Shown here: positions 11,825 through 22,307 of the stretch, in pieces
Numbering within the stretch: position 1 is the first letter of the stretch
Layout: the number at the start of each line of letters is the position of its first letter
Source: Sambucus nigra
Taxonomy: Eukaryota; Streptophyta; Magnoliopsida; Dipsacales; Adoxaceae
Direction of reading: 5' to 3'
Length of the DNA stretch: 64,000 nt
Assembly (NCBI GenBank): GCA_949130495.1
Contig: CASBWL010000047.1
Span: forward strand, 1,545,001-1,609,000
Program-made: the position numbers and the translations under genes
The notes under the pieces: model-generated
What the model saw: only the letters and a program-made list of their open reading frames with translations
Told to the model about the DNA's origin: nothing
Database searches by the model: none

Positions 11825-12037
11825 ATCGAATTTAATTGGTTCGAGATCGTGTTAGATAAATAAAATAAAAATATTATAGTGTCATATTTTAATTGAGTCT
11901 TCTTCATATTTAGAGATTAATTTATAATATTTTAAAATTAATTATTTGAAATTAAAATGAAAATTAGAATAGCAGAGAAAATATTAGTTATAATTGAAAT
12001 ATTGTCCATTAAACTCCAATCAATCCAACAAGATAAA
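11825..12037. repeat. Block E, copy alpha-right, cut by an LTR
   Basis: Left half of block E ends at AACAAGATAAA, where the LTR at 12038 begins. The uninterrupted sequence (CAAGATAAATAAAGAAGATA) is seen near 48273 and 29445. The same insertion is present in copy delta. Confidence 0.8.
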
Positions 12038-12541
12038 TGTGACAACCCGTTATCTGAAATAAGGGGTGGCCAGCCCGATACTCCAAAAATACAGGAATCA
12101 TTGATGGAATCATTCTCAGCATCGTGACAATATAAAGAGTATACGAGATAACCACTCAATAATCCAGACAACGGGTTGTCAAAAATTTTTGTTTTATAAT
12201 TTAAAGAAAGCATTTTAAACAACCCATACATGAAAAAGAAAGTGGAAACCCCAAAAACAATATAAAATAATAGCAAGTGTAGAATAAGATAACCGACTAA
12301 AATATCAGTTAACAAAATGTCATACAACGTACAATAAGTTCAATCAATTACATATTTCATTCATTATACATTTACAAAAGTTGGGCCACACGCCCGAATA
12401 AAAACCAGAACATAACTAGAAAACAACAAAGGAGGCGTCAACAAAATATCTCGTGAAATCCGCAAAAATGTCACGGCTCATCAAAAGACACTGGAATGGG
12501 GAAGTCATTACTGGCATCCTTGCGGTGGAACACCTGAGCGA

Positions 12542-12546
<5 letters not shown>

Positions 12547-12580
<34 letters not shown>
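12547..12580. repeat. (AT)n microsatellite inside the LTR
   Basis: An AT run followed by ACACACAC. It lies in the pyrimidine-tract position before the M4 junction and is much shorter in the sister LTR at 62519. Confidence 0.9.
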
Positions 12581-12587
<7 letters not shown>

Positions 12588-12999
12588 ACAAGAAAGAAGA
12601 ATCGGTCAGGGCCCGGTTTTATGTGATCACCAGATAAATGACAAGTATGACAATAATGAATGATTAATCATGGATGATAAAGATGACAATCTACATGATA
12701 ACAACTTATAATGAACTAGTACAGTTGAATGATTATAAAATGAAATTCAATTATATAAAAGAATAAGAATAATCATAAACTTTTTTCATCTTTCACCATT
12801 TCATCTTATCTTTCCATTCCTTATCAGGAATACAAGTTATATCATGTGCTCTTTATGGCACTTATCACCATTGTATGTTATTTGTGGCATATATTATGCT
12901 CTTTATGGCATTGTTTTATTCTTTTTATGGCATTTATACCCATCAAGTCCAACTTGATGATTAGAGTAGTTATAAGTATATATATATAACGATTCTAAG

Positions 13000-13275
13000 A
13001 CCGCCCGTCCGGGTTTCCCCACTCTGCACGCCCCAAAATAACCATCATCTTCCAGGGCCTATGATAAGACAACCTGGGATCCCATCGAAAATGTCGGGCA
13101 GCAGGCACATGCCTGCGGCATAGTCAAGACCACACCCGAAATCTCCTACCCATCACAGAAAATAATAAACAAGCGCTTAGATGGCCTAGGACTATATCCA
13201 CCCTGCATTCATTAGCTAGGGGGCTTCACCTCACGCACGAACTTCCCTTAAGATGGTATTTAGAGAGGTGTGTTT
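13000..13275 (-). repeat. LTR module M1 (GC-rich island)
   Basis: Contains TCTTCCAGGGCCTATG, ACAACCTGGGATCC, GGGGGCTTCACCTCACGC and ACGAACTTCCCTT. Equivalent islands are at 20290-20610 (diverged), 24990-25255, 35155-35425, 50770-51055, 53615-53900, 59015-59295 and 62940-63215. It shares the word ACGCACGAA with M2. Confidence 0.8.
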
Positions 13276-13748
13276 AACCTTTTCATTAACTTCCATTTCA
13301 TGATTTAGTAAATTATCATTTACTTTGTCCATTTTACATTTTATCAAATGCATTATGGTTATCTGGAACTATACCTGCTTAACATCATTATAATAACCTT
13401 GAAGAACATTCAAACTCCCAAGTTATTGTACAAAGCCTCCTTTTTTTTGGTTTTCTAATATACCATTAAGTTAATTCTAGCTCACATTAACTTCTAGAGT
13501 TTCCAAATTTGACTTTAAGATCTCCTAGATTCATAAAAACCTATACGATGGAAGTAATGTATGAACACTACTTTGAACACCCCTGGACTGAACCCTAGAT
13601 GAATCCATTCAAATCTAGGGTATCGACTAAACTCAACTAATACTCTAGGATCCTATACTTACTTCATTCAAGAAGGTCCCTAATTACTAATCCTAAGGAA
13701 ATGGGTTAAAATTGAAAAAGAAAGAAATTTGAAAAAGTGCAGGGTTTC

Positions 13749-13965
13749 CGAATCGTTTCGGCCTGGCCGAATTGATTCGGTCAAGAAATATAGGATTCGA
13801 CATAATTGCCGAATCGATTAGGATCAGACTGAATTGATTCAGTCAGGAAGATTGGGTTTCTGCATAACTGCCGAATCGATTCGGATCAGGCCGAATCAAT
13901 TCGGTTCACCTAGACCTGGAAATTGCCCCTGGGTGAATCGATTCGGACCAGGCCAAATCAATTCG
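13749..13965. repeat. Phased palindrome array, AATCGATT type (element 1, 3' LTR)
   Basis: Eight imperfect copies of CGAATCGATTCG with centres at 13754.5, 13773.5, 13815.5, 13835.5, 13877.5, 13897.5, 13939.5 and 13959.5. Spacings are 19, 42, 20, 42, 20, 42 and 20 bp: pairs about 20 bp apart in a 62 bp unit. Confidence 0.9.
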
Positions 13966-14807
13966 ACCCTGCGATTTTTGCCAATTTTGGCTATGGAGTC
14001 TTGAACTCCAAATCAATCCCCACTCAAATCCAAATCATTTATTGCCAACAACACTTCATAAATACTAATAACAGCTACCATAAACCTCATCAATCATCGA
14101 AATCATTTTTGAATTGATCAAAACCCACAAATACACAAAAACCCTAAAATTGTCCTACCATGATCAATACACCATTATCACAACAAATCATTTATCTTAA
14201 ACCACATGTAGCAAGTAGAAAACTTACCTCAATCTAGAAAATGCAGATCTTCTTTGGGTAGAAGCAAGCCTCCCTCCTCAATCTTCAATTTCTTCTCTTT
14301 TCTCTACGCTTTCTTTTCCTCTCTCTAGTTCTCTAGGTTTAGGAAATACAATTAGGTGAATAGTGACTTACTCAAGACATAAATCGCGCCTTTAGTCAAC
14401 AATCCCAACTTAAGTGATCAATACCACCATAAAATAACACGCAACTGCATATTCAAGGTATAATCGGCCAAAAATGCCCAAAACCTCAAAATACAATATG
14501 GTACATATTTTGACTATCTCGTACGTTCCGGAATCAACTAGGGCCTCCAAATTATCATTTGGATATTTTATAATTCATTTCATGTTATGATTCCATTTCA
14601 AATCAAAATGTCATTTCAAATTCTTATGACACAATAGACTCATCGTGAGGATATTTACATGCTCATACAGTAAATATGCCATAAGTTAGTAAATATTAAC
14701 TTTTATTCATTAAATCAATACTTAATCCATATATCAACATTTTATATGTAATTACTTCTCATAGCAAGCAAATATAAAATAGACTCTCATAAGCGAGGGT
14801 TGTTACA

Positions 14808-14822
14808 TACTCCCCCCCCTTA
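14808..14822 (-). other. Polypurine tract of element 1
   Basis: On the minus strand TAAGGGGGGGGAGTA immediately precedes the LTR start TGTAACAACCC. It is the plus-strand primer site of reverse transcription and fixes this LTR as the 3' one. Confidence 0.85.
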
Positions 14823-14856
14823 TGACGGAATTTTGTCCCCAAAATTTAAGTGTACC

Positions 14857-15310
14857 TTACAAGAAGAGATGCGGATATTTCTCCCGCATGACATCCTCAC
14901 GCTCCCACGTCGACTATTTATCATTGTGATGACTCCATTGGACTCTCACCAAGGGCACCACACGAGACCTTAACTTACTCTCCCCATGCTGAAGAATAGC
15001 AACCGGTTGTTCTTTATATGAAATGGCGGGTTGCAAGTCGATATCCTCGAAAGGGATGTGCCAAAGGGAACCTTTGCATCTCTTGTACTTCTTTAGGGAG
15101 GAAACATGGAATACATTGTGCATTTCTTGCAAGGGTTCCGGTAAGGCAAGTTGATACGTCACTGGACCAACTTTTGCAATAACTGGAAAAGGTCCAACAA
15201 AATGCGTCGCAAGCTTTCCTTTCTTCCCGAAACGCTTAATTCCCTTCATTGGTGACACTCGCACCAAGACTTGGTCTCTAATTTCCAACTCCATATGTCT
15301 TCTTCCCGCA
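14857..15310 (-). pseudogene. Integrase C-terminus with chromodomain-like end, element 1
   Basis: Contains DQVLVRVSPMKGIKRFGKKG, KLATHFVGPFPVIAKVGPVT, FHVSSLKKYKR and then LRSRVVPLVRVQWSHHN, STWE and MREKYPHLF. This tail is typical of plant chromoviruses (probably the Tekay/Del clade), where a chromodomain helps target heterochromatin. An in-frame TAG lies between HHNDK and STWE, and another stop near 15327. Confidence 0.85.
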
Positions 15311-16260
15311 TCGGCATATCTCTTTTAGCGATCTTGGGCTATCCGAATGCGATTCCGAATGAGTTCAATTTTAGTAGAAGTATCTTGAATCACGTCAGGT
15401 CCAAGAAATTTGTTATCACCCACTTCTAACCAATAAGAGGGTGACCTGCATGGATGACCATAAAGAGATTCATAGGGAGCCATTCCAATTGTAAATTGGT
15501 ATGAGTTGTTATAGGCAAACTCAACCAAGGGAAGGTATTGTTCCCAACCACCTTTGAAGTCAAGCATACACATCTGGAGCATATCCTACAACATTTGGTT
15601 TACCCTTTCAGTTTGACCATCTGTTTGAGGATGATAAGAAGTGCTTAACTTCAATTCGATCCCCATAGCCTTTTGGAAACTATTCCAAAAGTGGGAAACA
15701 AAGATTTTGACCCGGTCGAAGATGACATTTAAAGGTACCCCATGAAGTCTAACAACCACCTCGATGAACAGCTGGGCATAGCGAGTGGTATCATAATCAG
15801 TACGTACGGGTAGGAAGTTTGCTGACTTAGACAAGCGTTCGATAATCACCCAATTAGAATCATTACTCTTCTATGACCATGGTAAGCCCATAATAAAGTC
15901 CATCGATATGCTTTCCCATTTCCATACTGGAATCTCTAATGGTTGCAACAAACTTGTCGGTCGTTGATGATCGATCTTTACTAGTTGACAAGTAGTGCTT
16001 TGGGACACAAACTCTGAAATATCTCGCTTCATACCGGGCCACCAATATTGGTGACGCATGTCTTGATACATCTTGTCCCCACTATGATGTACCATAAATT
16101 TCGAATGGTGAGATTCCGTAATTACAGCCCATCTCAAATCCCCCTCTTCCGGAAGAATAAGTCTTCCATGAAAGAGTAATCCTCCCTCTGAACTTATTGA
16201 GTATGATTCTGCTCCCTCAGACAGTAACCGGTGTATATCATCCTGACAGCCTTTATCCAT
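15311..16260 (-). pseudogene. Integrase core and zinc finger, element 1
   Basis: The zinc-binding part reads HHSKFMVHHSGDKMYQDM, HQYWWPGMKRDISEFVS, then QSTTCQLVK: the first Cys of the usual C-x2-C pair is Ser. The catalytic core has MDFIMGLP, FDRVKIFVSHFW and SYHPQTDGQTERVNQ, so the D,D,E residues appear to be kept. Stops near 15582 and 15862, where one frame ends and the next begins, break it. Integrase would insert the element cDNA into chromatin. Confidence 0.88.
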
Positions 16261-16690
16261 TCCTTGGGCTTCTACCACCCTTGCCACAATGGTAGGAGTA
16301 ACGATCATCACTGACATGAACGCTCTCACTACCGCATCATCCTGACTGAGCTCTTTATACTTAGCCTTCCATGCATCATCTAACTCTCCTTCGGTCCTCC
16401 TACTCAAGGAATCCTCCACTACTTTCGCCTTGCCCGAATGATAATGGATATCAAATTGATAATCTTTCACGAATTCCAACCATCGGAGCTGACGCATATT
16501 CAATTCTTTCTGTGAAAATAAATACTGCAGCGATTTATTGTCTGTGAAAAGAGTAAATTTCTCCCCTAAATGATAATGTCTCCAAATCTTCAAGGTGAAG
16601 ACAACCACGGCAATCTCTAAGTCATGCACCGGATAATTCCTTTCATGAGGCTTTAACTTGCGAGAAGCATAAGCGATAGCCCTCCTCTCT
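16261..16690 (-). pseudogene. RNase H domain, element 1
   Basis: Blocks [60 protein letters not shown] and [20 protein letters not shown] follow in order. The last block normally reads NVVADALSR; here it is degraded to KVVEDSLSR. A stop near 16692 separates it from the reverse transcriptase. Confidence 0.88.
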
Positions 16691-17640
16691 TATTTAAGCA
16701 CACCTCCTAATCCTTGAAGAGATGCGTCGGTGAAGACTAGATATTCCAATCTCGGTTTTGGCAATACAAGGACTGGAGCCGAAGTTAACCTATCTTTGAG
16801 CTCGTCAAAAGAAGCTTGGCAAGAGTTATCCCAAACAAATCTCAACCCTTTCTGGGTTAAATTGATCAAAGGGCTTCCGATTTTAGAGAAACCTTTGATA
16901 AACCGACGGTAATATCCCGCCAAACCAAAAAAACTACGGATCTCGATAGGTGTTGTGGGCTGACCCCACTCTCTCACCGTAACTACTTTGCTCGAATCCA
17001 CTGATATACCTTGGGAGGACACAACATGACCGACAAACTAAACTTCCTTCAACCAAAAGCCACACTTCTTGAACTTTGTGTATAATTGATGATCCATTAA
17101 TCTTTACAGGACCAACTGTAAGTGAGTAGCATGGTCAGATTATGCCTGAGAATAGACTAAGATGTCATCTATGAACACAATAACAAATTGGTCAAGGAAA
17201 TACCGAAACACCCTATTCGTGAGATCCATAAATACAACAGGGGCATTGGTTAGTCCTTACGCATAACAAAGAATTCATAGGATCCATATCTGGTCAGAAA
17301 TGCAGTCTTGGATACATCTTGCCCCCGTATCCTCAATTGATGATACCCCATCCTCAAATCGATCTTAGAGAAGTACAACGCTCCCCTAAGTTGGTCAAAT
17401 AGATCATCAATGCGAGGCAAAGGGTATTTATTCTGACTGGTGAATTTATTCAACTCTCTATAGTCCACACATAACCGGAGAGAACCGTCTCTTTTCTTTA
17501 CAAACAACACAGGAGCACCCCATGGTGATGTACTGCGCCTAATGAATCCCTGCTCCAACAACTGTTGAATTTGATCTCATAACTGCCTCATCTCCAGAGG
17601 AGCCATGCGATATGGAGCTTTTGCAATCGTTCGAGTTCCC
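16691..17640 (-). pseudogene. Reverse transcriptase, element 1
   Basis: N-terminal part 17250-17561 reads [47 protein letters not shown] and [16 protein letters not shown] frameshift follows FVMR, then the frame gives [11 protein letters not shown] (catalytic FIDD) with stops near 17140, 17105 and 17040, and resumes with WGQPTTPIEIRSFFGLAGYY and LEYLVFTDASLQGLGG. All main blocks exist, but the frame is broken at least five times. Confidence 0.9.
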
Positions 17641-17849
17641 GACGCTAAATCGATCACAAACTCAATCTCCCTTCTCGGAGGTAATCGCAGTATTTACCGA
17701 AAAATATCCTCAAAATCTCTAACAACTAGGATAGAGTCCAGGGGAACAATTACATCCCTAGAAACATCCTTCGCAATAAAATATAAATAGATACTCGTAC
17801 CCCCTTCCATACAAGGCATAACAACCAAGAACATTTCTTATCCCGAAAT

Positions 17850-18180
17850 GGCGAAGACTATACTCTACCCATAACAGTTCACTATAGCGTGATATTTCAT
17901 TAACCAATCCATGCCCAAAATTACGTCATACCCAACCATGTCAAGGACGAGTAAATCGGCCTCAAAGAACAAGTTACCAAGATTAATCCCTATGTTTTTA
18001 CAAACAAAGAAAATCAATGAACCATTACCCATCGAGGATTCAACACTAGTGAAAGTATTCTCAGAAGACTTTATCAAATCTGTGGTCTGATTAAAACTCA
18101 TAGAAATAAAAGAGTGTGTCGCACCCATATCGAACAATACTCGACCCATATGGCCTTGGATGAGAAACTTACCCTCAATC
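17850..18180 (-). pseudogene. Aspartic protease, element 1
   Basis: Contains GRVLFDMGATHSFIS, where the active-site D-T/S-G is DMG, and DVILGMDWLMKYHAIVNC. The family processes the Gag-Pol polyprotein. With Met in the flanking position it is probably inactive. It is separated from the RT by stops. Confidence 0.85.
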
Positions 18181-18530
18181 GCTCACTGTGCTAGAGGGGC
18201 TGGAGGAAGCATAGCCTCCTGAATATGGTAGACCCGTCCATACTGCAGGTGCCCCTGCTGAGGAGGAGCAATCGGATTAGGCACCTGGGGCGTAAACTGT
18301 ACATACGGCTGCTGTGGAGCCCTAGGAAGATGCCCTCCAACCAACTAAGGACACGACCTCTTATAATGGCCCAACTCTCCGCACTGAAAGAATTTGTTCG
18401 CCACATTCTCCTGGTTTTGCCCTTGATTGTTTCGAAACTGCCCCGATCCTCGGCCTTGCTGGCCTCTACCTCCATTCCCACCTCTACCTGCTTGCTGTTG
18501 TGGTTGTACACCTTGACCCGGCCTACTATT
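18181..18530 (-). pseudogene. Gag zinc knuckle remnant, element 1
   Basis: The minus strand reads FFQCGELGHYKRSCP, a CCHC knuckle (C-x2-C-x4-H-x4-C) whose first Cys is Phe, inside a Gly/Gln-rich region. Almost all of gag upstream is missing: the sequence goes from here straight to a leader and the primer site within about 150 bp, whereas element 3 has about 1 kb of gag there. Confidence 0.8.
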
Positions 18531-18676
18531 GTATCAGAATTCCTTTCAAATATTTTCGATTCACAGAAAGATATGGACGTATGAATGTAACCATCCTAAC
18601 AATAAGGATCTATATCAAGAACGCGTACGGAAGATCGTAGTAAAGCACACAAACCCTAAAGACACTAGAACCTGAT

Positions 18677-18688
18677 GCTCTGATACCA
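18677..18688 (-). other. Primer binding site (initiator tRNA-Met), element 1
   Basis: The minus strand reads TGGTATCAGAGC two bases after the end of the LTR at 18691. It is complementary to the 3' end of plant initiator tRNA-Met and marks the adjacent LTR as the 5' one. Confidence 0.9.
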
Positions 18689-19754
18689 CCTGTGACAACC
18701 CGCTCCAAATAATAATGGGTGGCCATCCCTATACTACATAAATCAGGTATCTCAGATGGTACAGTCTCAACATCAACATACAACACTATAATATAAGGCT
18801 AACTACCCGAAATCATTAAGTGCGAATTGTCAAAAATTTAAACTTTTATTTTTTAACAACAACAACAAAACCAATAATGCACATAACGAACAATATACAT
18901 TTAACTATGATGTGAAGTGTCCATGTTCCAATCATAAAAGAGTACAATACATTGTACAACAAAATCTCAACAATGAAATACCCGAATATGCTGTCGGGTA
19001 ACAGACAATACAATAATATGACTAGTGAAATATGAAAGTGTTGATCTACAACACTTGAATACTAACCCAATATACAAACTGAATCCTAATCTAGATGTAC
19101 AAAGATAGGAATAGACTAAAGCAAAGTGCCACAACAGTCCGCTACTGCTACAGCCCACGAATCCTGAATGGGAAATATCAAAGGCGTCCTTGCGGAGGAA
19201 CACCTGAAGTAGCACAATATATACAGGGAGGGAGAAAATATAAACGGGTCAGAGCCCGAGTTTTGAAAAATAGTTTGTAGCAAGTGTATTAAAATGCATA
19301 ATAATTATAAATGTATTATTACCTAATTTAGTTGGAATCGAACTTTCCATAACAATTCAAGTCACCTCTCATCTAAAGCGCGCACTAAGCGTATGCACGT
19401 GTCTCCAAATGGATGTCTGATTCTAATTAGGTAAGAGGATTCTAGCTTAAACCCAAAAGTAGTATTTAAGTGAAGTAGTTTAATCTATGTCCCAATCTAC
19501 ATTTACCTCAATTTTCTTTAAGTTAAATGCTTTAACTTTAATGTAATCGTTACAGTTATCTTTATAATGTTCATTTGTTGAACATATGAAGTTACATGAT
19601 CCAATCATGCCCACCTCATCAAAATACATCAACAATCTCATTTACTAGAATTTTATATTCTAGTGATGCCCTTATAAGGCATGTAACCATATATATAATT
19701 ATTACAGTAATTATATATGAGTTATTAGCATCATGAATATAAAGACTAAACTCC

Positions 19755-20190
19755 TCTCGATTCTCAACACGGCACTGCGTTTCATGCGTGGGACGTATCG
19801 CCGAAGCAAAATCCAAACAAGGAACCCCCCTGTTACACTACTCCTGACCGTATAAATCCTCGAGGCTCATTATGCCCTCAATTCATGCAGCATGTAACCC
19901 AAATTTATTTCCAATTTTAATTAATTAATATTCTCAATTCTCAACAGTACACGGCGTTTCATGTGTGGGACGTCTCGCCGAAGCGAAATCCAAACAAGGA
20001 ACCCCCCCGTTACACTACTCCTGGCACTGTCGATTGTCAGGATGGGTGATATATATATAAAAAATTATGAGCATTAAGGACTAAACTTATCCCCAAGTTC
20101 CAACATTACACTGCGGTTCGTGCGTGAGACGTCTCGCGAGGCGAAATCCAAACAAGGAACCCCCCCGATACACTAATCCTGGCAATGTAG
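19755..20190 (-). repeat. LTR module M2, three tandem copies
   Basis: Copies near 19765, 19945 and 20110 each contain GGGACGTMTCGCC or GAGACGTCTCGCG, then AAATCCAAACAAGGAACC and CACTACTCCTG or a close variant. Spacing is about 150-190 bp. Confidence 0.8.
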
Positions 20191-21362
20191 GTCGTTGAGG
20201 TCCATTATGCCCTTGACACTCAAATACAAGCACAAGCAATAATAACCATCCAACCGAGATATAACTCGAAGGACGCAGGCTCACATGCTATCATCTTCCA
20301 GCAGCCCATATACGTAGGAAACTGGGGCCACCTGGTGGGGTTCAATGACACCCACCTCGTGATCTACTCACGCAAACAATGTCCGGGAAGCGGCCATAGT
20401 TCCTAACCGACAAGTGAGAGCGTCACATACCCCCGACCTCTCACCCCCAAAATAAATATATATATATATATATATCATAAATGTCATTTGCTGACCACAA
20501 AGGACGACTATGACCTCGGGAATATCCACATCCTGCTTTTCTAGTCAGAATGCTCACCCTCTACGCACGAAACTTCCCAATGATAGCAAGGAAGGGGTAT
20601 GCTTAACATGTATATACACCATCATATAAGGTATACATACATCCCACATAATAAAGATATAGCCTCTTATATAGGGTATACCTGCAACATCACATTCATT
20701 TCCATTATATACCCATTGGCGAAATTTGATTAACATCATTGTTTAGTATTTTACTCTCAAGATATACTAACGCCCAACCTCTCACATTAACCCCACTTAG
20801 TATATGATATACTAATTCTCGCTTGAAGCTCTCATGTCGCTTCTATGATGAATTGACTCTCAATTCTATTTAAGTTAAGGATGTTCTTTTATCCTAATGC
20901 ACCTCAATTAGCATTTCTCATTGTGTGAGATATCTCCCGAATCAATCATCAATAAGGATATTTCTGTATCCGTATACACATCAATTAACATTCATACTTC
21001 TCCATCTATCATAGAGTTCAATTCATTTTTATGAACCGTTAAAGTTATCCCCCTTTTTGGGATTGGATCCTAAGATAAGATATCTCTAAATTATTCTCAT
21101 TCTTTCCTATGAATGTCAATTAGTATCTCCAAGTAAAATCTCCAAATCAAGGTGGGCTTCCCCACTTAGAAAATACCAAAATATCTAGTCGGTATTCCTC
21201 AAATTTAGTCAATATGACTCCAATCATTTGTTATAAGGGAAACTCGTTAAAAGTCTACAAAACATACTACCAATATCTCCTATAGAGATCTCCAATCGAT
21301 AACCTCGAACAAAACGGGATAAAATTCCATTTAGAAAAATAATCCCTCAAAAGCCCAAATTT

Positions 21363-21562
21363 CGAATCGATTCGGGCCAATTCCGAATCGATTCGGCCCA
21401 GCGAATCGATTCGGCCAGGAAGGCGAATCGATTCGGGTCATCAGACCTGGGATTCTGTCTCAGGCCGAATCGGTTCGGTTGGAGTTTGAATCGATTCGGT
21501 CACTCAGACCTGGGCACCTGCACAATTCCGAATCGATTCGGCAAGGGGACCGAATCGATTCG
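21363..21562. repeat. Phased palindrome array, AATCGATT type (element 1, 5' LTR)
   Basis: Six perfect CGAATCGATTCG palindromes at 21363, 21384, 21402, 21424, 21529 and 21551, plus two with one mismatch at 21466 and 21487. Centre spacings are 21, 18, 22, 42, 21, 42 and 22 bp. Confidence 0.92.
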
Positions 21563-22307
21563 GCCCTTCAGGACCTCGAAAATGGCTACTTTTTAAGTAA
21601 GCCGAAATACCCAAAAATCATTTTAATGGTTTTCTCTCCATTTATCTTCAACCCAATCACAAATATAACATCAATATTCATCCTAGAATACATATAAACT
21701 AGTTTCTAACCTCAAATCAACGATCTACATATTATATCTAAGATTATACCCAAAAGTTAGGTTTTGTCAATTTTAAACCTAAAACCGAAAATATCAATCC
21801 ACAAATCATGCAATAAATGTACACAACAATTATTTAGCAAGTTTAATCACTTGCCTCGGGTTCGTAGGGTCTGAATCCACCTTGAGATCACGTATTTGCC
21901 CGAAAATGCTCTTTCTCCCTCTTTTTCTCCTTCATTTTCTTCTTCTTTCTTTCTCTCTTCTTTCTTTCTTTCTCTCTTTGGAGAATTGTTTCTCCCGTTG
22001 GCTAATTTAGCCTAAAACCCAAGATACACATCTTTAAATGATAATACACACTTTAAATGACCCAATAACTTTAATTCGAGTCAAACGGTCCTAAATTATT
22101 TCGGAACCTAAATAAACCCCAAGTACCGTCATTTCGACTTTCTCGACCCTTCCGAAAACAATGGTACCCTCAGAATTGCCATTCGACACACTTTTTAACG
22201 ACTCCAAATTTTGACTTTCATTGCCAAATTAATTATTCTCCAATAAAATACTATGTATTTCTCCCAAAATATATTAATTACTGTTCTGAAAGTCTTGGGT
22301 TGTTACA

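Larger units (their letters stand above)
12038..14807 (-). mobile_element. 3' LTR of element 1, subfamily I
   Basis: TGTGACAACCCG at the left and GAGGGTTGTTACA at the right bound a 2770 bp LTR on the minus strand; a polypurine tract follows at its right edge. In element sense it has M0 as GAGGTAAGTT (14221-14230), the palindrome array, M1 (13000-13275), M3 (near 12605) and M4 (near 12515), and no M2. It is nearly identical to the LTR at 62011. It belongs to a different subfamily from the 5' LTR at 18691. Confidence 0.9.
18691..22307 (-). mobile_element. 5' LTR of element 1, subfamily II
   Basis: 3617 bp from TGTGACAACCCG to GGGTTGTTACA, the longest LTR here. In element sense: GA-rich tract (near 21900-21990), M0 GAGGCAAGT (21849-21857), palindrome array, diverged M1, three M2 copies, M3/M4 near 19180-19260. 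Its outer edge sits inside the integrase of element 2, so it inserted there. It is 850 bp longer than, and structurally unlike, the 3' LTR at 12038. Confidence 0.9.

Noticed and set aside
11938..12327. Hydrophobic 129-codon frame, similar to 61911-62288
   Set aside because: It spans the junction between an LTR and block E, two unrelated sequences, so it cannot be an old gene. The similarity follows from the alpha/delta duplication.
18225..18584. 119-codon plus-strand frame
   Set aside because: Antisense to the gag zinc-knuckle remnant.
21363..21562. CRISPR array
   Set aside because: Repeats are palindromes of 12-16 bp with spacers of under 10 or about 30 bp that are themselves shared between LTRs, inside a plant retroelement LTR.
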